Assembly: GCA_900545925.1 (NCBI GenBank)
Contig: URAZ01000004.1
Coordinates: 1 to 64,000, forward strand
Source of the DNA: an uncultured Eubacteriales bacterium
GTDB lineage: Bacteria; Bacillota; Clostridia; Oscillospirales; Oscillospiraceae
Length of the DNA: 64,000 bases
Direction: 5' to 3'
Part shown: one piece after another, positions 59,132 to 64,000 of the stretch
Layout: each line of letters begins with the position of its first letter
Position numbering within the stretch: the first letter of the stretch is position 1
Translations under genes and position numbers: made by a program
Notes under the pieces: model-generated
What the model saw: only the letters and a program-made list of their open reading frames with translations
Database searches by the model: none
What the model was told of the DNA's origin: nothing

Positions 59132-59920
59132 TTATTCATCCTGGTACCGGAACAGCGCCCGGCTGAGAGCGAGGATCTCCGGCTCGTCGAGAGAATTTTC
59201 AAAAACAGCCGTTCCCGGTGCGTCGCTGCTGCGCAGCATGCCGTTTTCGGCAAGCTTTCGCGCAAGCTGCATTGCGACGCCGTGGCTTCCGTCCATGATC
59301 TCCGGCCCTGGTCCGACGATCCTGCGAATCGCACCCGTCAGGAACGGATAATGTGTGCAGCCCAGCACGATCCCATCGACCGGCTCGCGCAGATACGGCG
59401 CAAGCTTCTCGGCCAGATATGCCTCCACTGCGCTCCCTCGCAGTTCCCCGCGCTCGACAAACTCCATCAGCCCTTCGCACGGCAGGCCGATGATCTGCGC
59501 CTGATCGTCAAACTGACGCTTGAGTGCCTGAAATTTCTCCTGCCGGATGGTCATGGGCGTGGCCATGACCAGAATTCTGCCGCCGGGGTATTTTTCTACG
59601 GCTGGCTTGAGCGCGGGCTCTGTTCCGATCACGGGAATGTCAGGGTATGTTTGCCGCAGCAGGCCGATGGCGGCGGATGTTGCCGTGTTGCAGGCCACGA
59701 CGATAGCTTTGGCTCCGGCGCTTACCAGATGCTCCGCCGCCGCAAGGCTCAGCGCCTGGATCTGCGCTTCGCTCTTGACGCCGTAGGGCGCGTGGAGCGA
59801 GTCGCCGTAGTACAGATAGTTTTCCTGCGGCAGCAGCCGCACCGTCTCGCGCAGGACGCTGATCCCACCGAGGCCGGAGTCAAAAAACGCGACAGGCCGA
59901 TCCTGCTTCTGCATGCTCAC
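59132..59920 (-). CDS. murI: glutamate racemase
   Basis: 262 residues. AFFDSGLGGISVL (catalytic Asp region), VVACNTATSAA with the first catalytic Cys (about residue 75), and GIVLGCTHYPFL with the second (about residue 186) are complete. It makes D-glutamate for peptidoglycan. The ATG overlaps the stop of the deoxynucleoside kinase gene by 4 nt, so it is co-translated with an otherwise unrelated gene. Confidence 0.95.
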   Translation of the reverse strand: MSMQKQDRPVAFFDSGLGGISVLRETVRLLPQENYLYYGDSLHAPYGVKSEAQIQALSLAAAEHLVSAGAKAIVVACNTATSAAIGLLRQTYPDIPVIGTEPALKPAVEKYPGGRILVMATPMTIRQEKFQALKRQFDDQAQIIGLPCEGLMEFVERGELRGSAVEAYLAEKLAPYLREPVDGIVLGCTHYPFLTGAIRRIVGPGPEIMDGSHGVAMQLARKLAENGMLRSSDAPGTAVFENSLDEPEILALSRALFRYQDE

Positions 59921-60510
59921 GCCTCCAAAAACCGCACGATCTCGTCCAGATCATATTCTCCGCCGTCCATGTTGATGCGCAGCGTTCGCTCCGGTGGGAG
60001 CGTTTCGGCCCATTCGTCGTAGAGTTCCTTGAGTTCGTACACATACATGAGGTCGAGATCATCCTCGTATTCCCGTCCGCGCTGGCGCATGTGCTCAATG
60101 ATCGTACTGACGGAGCAGTCGAGATAGAGATACTTGTCAACCGGCGGCATCAGCGACGCGATGCCGTGTGCCAGTTTGCAGAGAATGCCGAACTCGTCCT
60201 GCGTCAGATCCTGCTGGTTCAGGCGGTATTTCGCAATGACCAGATTCTCCAGAAACGCGCGGTCAAAGAAGAAAAACTCAGTGTCGCCGATCTCCGGACG
60301 CCATTTCTCGTCGTCAAAGTAGAGCGAGAGAAAACTTACCTGCGAGTGAAACGACCAGCGCTTGGAATCGGAATAGTATTCATTGATATAGGGGTTGTCC
60401 TGCGGACGCTCCTCATGAAACGCGGCGCGCGGGCCGAAATATGCTGTGAGCCGCTGCAAAAGCGTCGTCTTTCCTGCGCCTACGGTACCGCAGATCGCAA
60501 TGTACTTCAT
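59917..60510 (-). CDS. deoxynucleoside kinase (dNK family)
   Basis: 197 residues from ATG 60510, 9 nt after AAGGAGG. P-loop ICGTVGAGKTTLLQRL (residue 5 on), FHEERPQDNPYINEYY with the substrate Glu, FDRAFLEN (the DRS-like motif), and a lid REYEDDLDLMYV. The pattern is that of dAK/dGK-type kinases, which salvage deoxyadenosine or deoxyguanosine; specificity cannot be read. First gene of an operon with murI, divergent from nrdG. Confidence 0.88.
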   Translation of the reverse strand: MKYIAICGTVGAGKTTLLQRLTAYFGPRAAFHEERPQDNPYINEYYSDSKRWSFHSQVSFLSLYFDDEKWRPEIGDTEFFFFDRAFLENLVIAKYRLNQQDLTQDEFGILCKLAHGIASLMPPVDKYLYLDCSVSTIIEHMRQRGREYEDDLDLMYVYELKELYDEWAETLPPERTLRINMDGGEYDLDEIVRFLEA

Positions 60511-60623
60511 ATCCGCCCGCCTCCTTCGCTTGAACAGAATGTTTTGCGTCAACTGACGCTTATTCTACAACATCCAGCCGGTGGAAGCAAGATGCAAAAC
60601 TGCTGAAAAACACGCAGCTCCGC

Positions 60624-60652
60624 TTGCAAACCTCCCGGCGGCATGATACGAT
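60624..60652 (+). promoter_or_regulatory. promoter of nrdG-dut
   Basis: TTGCAA (60624-60629), 17-bp spacer, TACGAT (60647-60652), about 20 nt before the ATG. Confidence 0.5.
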
Positions 60653-60673
60653 AATAAAAAAGGGGGTGCTGCA

Positions 60674-61201
60674 ATGAACTACGCGGCGATCAAAAACTGC
60701 GATATTGCCAACGGACCCGGCGTGCGGGTCAGCCTGTTCGTCTCCGGCTGCCGCCACCACTGCAAGGACTGTTTCAATCCTGAAACATGGGAGTTTTCCT
60801 ACGGCGAACCGTTTGACGAGGCTGTGATCGACAAAATCCTCGCCATGCTGACTCCCGCGTATATCCGGGGCATCACCTATCTCGGCGGCGAACCGTTTGA
60901 GCCGGAGAACCAGCCGGGACTGCTGGAACTTTCACGCAGGATCAAGGCGGCCTATCCCGAAAAATCCATCTGGTCGTTTACCGGCTACCTCTTTGACCGC
61001 GACATTCTGGCAAAAAAACTCGGCCCGTGGGAAGTTACGCAGGAACTTCTGTCTTATCTCGACGTGCTGGTGGATGGGCCGTTTGTTGCAAGTCTCAAAA
61101 ATCTGAATCTACGCTTCCGCGGCTCGTCCAATCAGCGGCTGATCGACGTGCCTGCAAGCCTGAAAACCGGAGCCGTTGTCCTCTGGGACGAGCGGCAGTA
61201 G
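60674..61201 (+). CDS. nrdG: anaerobic ribonucleotide reductase activating protein
   Basis: 175 residues. Radical-SAM enzyme with the CRHHCKDC (CxxxCxxC) cluster motif at about residues 26-33, GPGVRVSLFVSGC before it and TYLGGEPFE after it. It generates the glycyl radical on NrdD using a [4Fe-4S] cluster and SAM. nrdD is not adjacent in this window, although the pair is usually together. AAAGGGGG lies upstream of the ATG. dut follows after 10 nt. Confidence 0.94.
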   Translation: MNYAAIKNCDIANGPGVRVSLFVSGCRHHCKDCFNPETWEFSYGEPFDEAVIDKILAMLTPAYIRGITYLGGEPFEPENQPGLLELSRRIKAAYPEKSIWSFTGYLFDRDILAKKLGPWEVTQELLSYLDVLVDGPFVASLKNLNLRFRGSSNQRLIDVPASLKTGAVVLWDERQ

Positions 61202-61211
61202 GAGGAAGTTC

Positions 61212-61643
61212 ATGCCCGTTATCAAAATCCACTATTTTTCCGATGATCTGCCCCGGCTGCAAAAGACGGCCAAGGGCGACTGGATCGATCTGTACTGCGC
61301 GCAGACCATGCAGCTTCACGCGGGCGAGTTTGCCCTTATCCCGCTGGGTGTGTCGATGCAGCTGCCGGAGGGATACGAGGCCCGCACGGCCCCGCGTTCG
61401 TCCACATTCAAGCGTTGGGGCATTCTGCAGGCCAACTCCGTCGGTGTGATCGACAACAGCTACTGCGGCACGAATGACGAATGGAAGCTGCCAGTCTACG
61501 CCACGCGCGACACCGTGATCGAAAAGGGCGACCGTATCTGCCAGTTCCGCATTTATGAGGTGCAGCCGCCGATCGACTTTGAAGAGTGCGAGGCGCTTTC
61601 CGATACCGACCGAGGCGGCTTTGGTTCGACCGGCGTGCGCTGA
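61212..61643 (+). CDS. dut: dUTP diphosphatase
   Basis: 143 residues from ATG 61212, 6 nt after AGGAGG. Trimeric dUTPase motifs in order: motif 2 APRSSTFKRWG, motif 3 GVIDNSYCGTNDEW, motif 4 GDRICQFRI, and the C-terminal motif 5 RGGFGSTG that closes over the substrate. In motif 3 the usual Asp-Y-x-G segment reads Asn-Ser-Tyr-Cys-Gly-Thr. It removes dUTP and supplies dUMP. Co-operonic with nrdG, so the pair serves dNTP supply. Confidence 0.93.
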   Translation: MPVIKIHYFSDDLPRLQKTAKGDWIDLYCAQTMQLHAGEFALIPLGVSMQLPEGYEARTAPRSSTFKRWGILQANSVGVIDNSYCGTNDEWKLPVYATRDTVIEKGDRICQFRIYEVQPPIDFEECEALSDTDRGGFGSTGVR

Positions 61644-61686
61644 TTTTTGAAACATATACTCCGATACAAGAAAGGATGATTTGATT

Positions 61687-63060
61687 ATGAAAACGTTGCT
61701 CAAGGGCGGCACGGTCGTCTCTGCGGCAGGCTCCCGCGCTGCGGATGTGCTGGTAGACGGCGAGAAGATCGCCGCTGTCGGCGAAGGACTGGCGGCGGAC
61801 GGCGCGAACGTCGTAGATGTGAGCGGCAAGCTGCTCTTCCCCGGCTTTATCGACGCGCATACGCATTTTGACCTTGACGTCTGCAACACCACGACTGCCG
61901 ACAACTTCAACACCGGCACGCGCAGCGCCATCCACGGCGGCACAACGATGGTCATCGACTTCGCCTGCCCGAATAAGGGCGAGACGTTGGGCTACGGGCT
62001 TGATCTCTGGCATAAAAAGGCCGACGGCCGTTCCAGCTGCGACTACAGCTTCCACATGACCATCGACGACTGGAACGAGGGCATCAAAAATGAAATTCCG
62101 GCCATGTTTGCCGCTGGTATCCCGTCATTTAAGATGTACATGACATATCCCGCCATGATGATCGGCGATCAGGACCTGTTTTCCGCGCTGCTGGAACTGA
62201 AGAAATACGGCGGCATCGCGGGCGTTCACTGTGAGAACGCGGGCGTGATCGACGCGCTGATCGCGCAGCACAAGGCGGAGGGAAAGACGGCCCCGTCGTC
62301 GCATCCTGAGTGCCGCCCGAATCCGCTTGAGGCGGAGGCGGTTGCCCATCTGCTGCGCATTGCGGAGGTCGCGGACGTTCCCATCGTGATCGTGCACCTG
62401 AGCACGAAGGAGGCACTGCTGGAGGTCATGCACGCGCGTGAACGCGGCCAGAAGGTCTATGTCGAAACCTGCCCGCACTACCTGCTGCTGGACGACAGCG
62501 TTTATTATCAGGAGGACTATTCCGCCTCCGCGCGCTATATCTGCGCGCCGCCCATGCGCAAGAAGGAGGATCAGGCGGTTCTGTGGAAGGCCCTTGCCAA
62601 CGGCAGCATCCAGACCGTCTCGACTGACCATTGCAGCTTTACTCTGAAACAGAAGGATGCCGGACGCGGCGACTTTACGAAGATCCCCGGCGGTCTGCCC
62701 GGCGTGGAGACGCGCGGCGAGTTGCTCTATACAGCAGGCGTGGCCGAGGGCCGCATCACGAAGGAGCAGATGTGTGCGCTCCTGTCCGAAAACCCCGCCC
62801 GGCTCTATGGCGCGTACCCGCGCAAGGGCGTTCTCGCGCCCGGCAGCGACGCGGACATCGTTGTCTACGACCCCGAGGCTGACTCGGTCATCTCCGCGCA
62901 GACGCAGCTTTCTGCTGCGGGCTATACGCCCTATGAGGGCTTCAAGACCAAAGGCTCCATCGCGCAGGTCTATCTGCGCGGAACACTTGCCGTCGATCAT
63001 GGCGAGATGAAGACCGGTCCCATCGGCGCCTATATCCCGCGCCATCCGGGAAGCCTGTAA
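61687..63060 (+). CDS. dihydropyrimidinase/hydantoinase
   Basis: 457 residues of the amidohydrolase superfamily. The metal site is complete: HTHFDLD, the carboxylated Lys in SFKMYMTYP (about residue 146), His in GVHCENAG, His in IVHLSTKEA, and Asp in TVSTDHCSF. It hydrolyses dihydropyrimidines or hydantoins. The catabolic partner preA/preT is not in view. AAAGGA lies 10 nt or so before ATG 61687; a TTG at 61681 is an alternative. It follows dut by 43 nt and may be read with it. Confidence 0.9.
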   Translation: MKTLLKGGTVVSAAGSRAADVLVDGEKIAAVGEGLAADGANVVDVSGKLLFPGFIDAHTHFDLDVCNTTTADNFNTGTRSAIHGGTTMVIDFACPNKGETLGYGLDLWHKKADGRSSCDYSFHMTIDDWNEGIKNEIPAMFAAGIPSFKMYMTYPAMMIGDQDLFSALLELKKYGGIAGVHCENAGVIDALIAQHKAEGKTAPSSHPECRPNPLEAEAVAHLLRIAEVADVPIVIVHLSTKEALLEVMHARERGQKVYVETCPHYLLLDDSVYYQEDYSASARYICAPPMRKKEDQAVLWKALANGSIQTVSTDHCSFTLKQKDAGRGDFTKIPGGLPGVETRGELLYTAGVAEGRITKEQMCALLSENPARLYGAYPRKGVLAPGSDADIVVYDPEADSVISAQTQLSAAGYTPYEGFKTKGSIAQVYLRGTLAVDHGEMKTGPIGAYIPRHPGSL

Positions 63061-63097
63061 GCAGTACAAAAATAGAAATTTTTGACAGATAGTGTGA

Positions 63098-63230
63098 AGG
63101 GGGCGGACAGCAATGTCCGCCCCCTCAGCGTGTCGAAAAAGTCTTTTCGCCCCGCTGAACCAGTTTTCAAGCTTAAAAAAAGTTTGAAAAACTGCTTGAT
63201 TGAACGCGAAGGGGGCTCTTTGCCCCCTTC
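63098..63230. repeat. intergenic hairpins with GGGGGC cores
   Basis: A 12-bp perfect stem AGGGGGCGGACA/TGTCCGCCCCCT (63098-63125), loop GCAA, is the likely end of the dihydropyrimidinase transcript although it lacks a T-run. A second stem GAAGGGGGC/GCCCCCTTC lies at 63208-63230. TTTTTGACAG occurs before both GGGGGCGG strings (63080 and 63277 areas), suggesting a local repeat. Confidence 0.55.
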
Positions 63231-63337
63231 ACTCTTCCCCAGCTGCTCTGTCGTCCGACTGCTTTTCATGGTTTTTTGACAGTCTCAGGGGGCGGCGAAG
63301 CCTATGTGGGACAGAAGCGGCTGTAGGCTTTCCGGTT

Positions 63338-63733
63338 TCAACAGATGCTGAGAAGCGCGTCAAAAGGAATCCGGGTGCCGTCTGTCAGAACCAGAACCTG
63401 CGCATTTGCGTCAAGCCTGCGGACGCGGGTGAGGATCGTGCGGTAGGTCCCTCCGGATTTTTTGGCATCTGGCTGAAAATAGGTGAGCCGGACCTCGGGC
63501 TGCTCCGGAAGACGGGCTGCAAGTCGGACAAGCGCGTCATTCAGCGCTTCGCGCTCATTTTCGGCCAGTTCGATCTGCGCCTGTGTCAGCCGGCCGGCCT
63601 CCTGCACCGTCTCATCGAAGCCGCTCAGCGCGGCGAACGGCGCAAACTGCGCCGCACGGTCACACCGCCGCATCGGCGCATGGCGTGCGGAGACGGGCCG
63701 TTCCATCTCCAGAAGTTCCTGATCGCGCAGCAT
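63338..63733 (-). CDS. YolD-like family protein
   Basis: 131 residues. The core MRRCDRAAQFAPFAALSGFDETVQ is the YolD-like signature, and the C-terminal RRLDANAQVLVLTDGTRIPFDAL forms the short SH3-like part. YolD-like proteins are usually encoded next to a Y-family DNA polymerase of the UmuC/DinB type and thought to act with it; none is visible in this window. AAGGAGG lies 10 nt before the ATG. Role in DNA damage tolerance is inferred from the family only. Confidence 0.8.
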   Translation of the reverse strand: MLRDQELLEMERPVSARHAPMRRCDRAAQFAPFAALSGFDETVQEAGRLTQAQIELAENEREALNDALVRLAARLPEQPEVRLTYFQPDAKKSGGTYRTILTRVRRLDANAQVLVLTDGTRIPFDALLSIC

Positions 63734-63813
63734 ACAACATCCGCCTCCTTGTGAGCATAGTTTATCACGAGCGGGGCGGATGCGTCAAGAAATAATAGAA
63801 TATTTGTTTGAAA

Positions 63814-64000
63814 TTAAATTTTTCCAGCAAGTGCGCGTTTTTCCTGCTCCGGCAGGAACGCGGCGTCCAGCGCAAAGTGTGCCATGGTTTGCAGATCGTC
63901 CGGTGTAAAACCCATATCCGCAATGCAGTGCCGGTACTCGTCTTCCAGCGTTACGGCAGCGAGTGTCATATTGTCGGTGCTGATGCACACACGAAGTCCG
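63814..64000 (-). CDS. adenosine deaminase-like protein, C-terminal part (runs off the window)
   Basis: The last 62 residues, to TAA at 63814-63816; the start lies beyond the right edge. GLRVCISTDNMTLAAVTLEDEYR matches the adenosine deaminase C-terminal block, where the Asp of STDN contacts the metal and substrate region. The remaining LQTMAHFALDAAFLPEQEKRALAGKI fits the final helices. It likely deaminates adenosine or a related purine, in keeping with the nucleotide genes nearby. The YolD-like gene lies 80 nt downstream in the same direction. Confidence 0.75.
   Translation of the reverse strand, partial: GLRVCISTDNMTLAAVTLEDEYRHCIADMGFTPDDLQTMAHFALDAAFLPEQEKRALAGKI

Overview
This is a high-GC stretch (roughly 60% by eye) from a strictly anaerobic, Gram-positive-type bacterium, most likely a gut Clostridium relative of the Oscillospiraceae/Oscillospirales. 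The evidence is a complete Rnf operon, several ferredoxins, an oxygen-sensitive NrdG activase, BceAB-type and heterodimeric ABC exporters, the FakA/Asp23 pair, a VanW protein, and dispersed intergenic repeats with a CCTCCCCTT core. No rRNA, tRNA, CRISPR array, prophage or complete insertion sequence was seen. All family assignments come from reading protein motifs; no database was searched.

Layout. 1-1.9 kb: an atpA fragment meets a truncated ferredoxin gene at an apparent breakpoint, followed by a zinc-ribbon gene and a divergent Crp/Fnr regulator. 2-8.8 kb: one leftward operon, apbE - NusG-II protein - Gx-type membrane protein - rnfC - rnfD - rnfG - rnfE - rnfA - rnfB, mostly with 4-nt overlaps. 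It couples ferredoxin oxidation to NAD reduction and ion pumping and carries its own flavin transferase. 9-15 kb: AbrB-type regulator with a PLP lyase, a DMT transporter, and two metallopeptidases (M32 and M3). 15-25.6 kb: heterodimeric ABC exporter, MATE exporter, HtrA protease, then a BceAB-type exporter with two small membrane proteins. 25.7-28.7 kb: a copper module (CsoR with two operator boxes, and CopA carrying a C-terminal CopZ-like domain that has its own internal ribosome-binding site).

28.7-33 kb holds small hypothetical genes, two lipoproteins and a candidate small RNA. 33-37 kb: a PfkB sugar kinase, a DUF212 protein, then metY and metA. MetA has the acetyl-CoA-type Glu111, so the pair probably makes O-acetylhomoserine and sulfhydrylates it to homocysteine. 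37-40.7 kb: a tandem PII-like protein, a duplicated DUF1538 membrane protein and an NhaC-type antiporter. 41-46.4 kb: nifS-nifU, a DUF2974 hydrolase, and the Asp23/Gls24-FakA pair. 46.4-53.3 kb: a lipoprotein with a possible glucuronyl-epimerase-like fold, GpmI, a P-loop ATPase, an RluA-type synthase and a homodimeric ABC exporter. 53.4-59 kb: VanW protein, DnaQ-like exonuclease, ferredoxin and a P-type ATPase. 59-64 kb is rich in nucleotide genes (deoxynucleoside kinase, NrdG, dUTPase, dihydropyrimidinase, and the 3' end of an adenosine deaminase-like gene), with MurI and a YolD-like protein.

Most operons are short and bounded by clear intrinsic terminators. Many promoters are sigma-A-like with a 17-bp spacer, so start sites could often be judged. 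The observations most worth following up are the internal copZ start inside copA, the BceR-like box beside an ABC operon with no sensor kinase nearby, the unusual FMN-attachment motifs in RnfG and RnfD, the apparent ATC start of the VanW gene, the PII-DUF1538 pair, the short promoter-terminator transcript near 29.8 kb, and the atpA/ferredoxin breakpoint.
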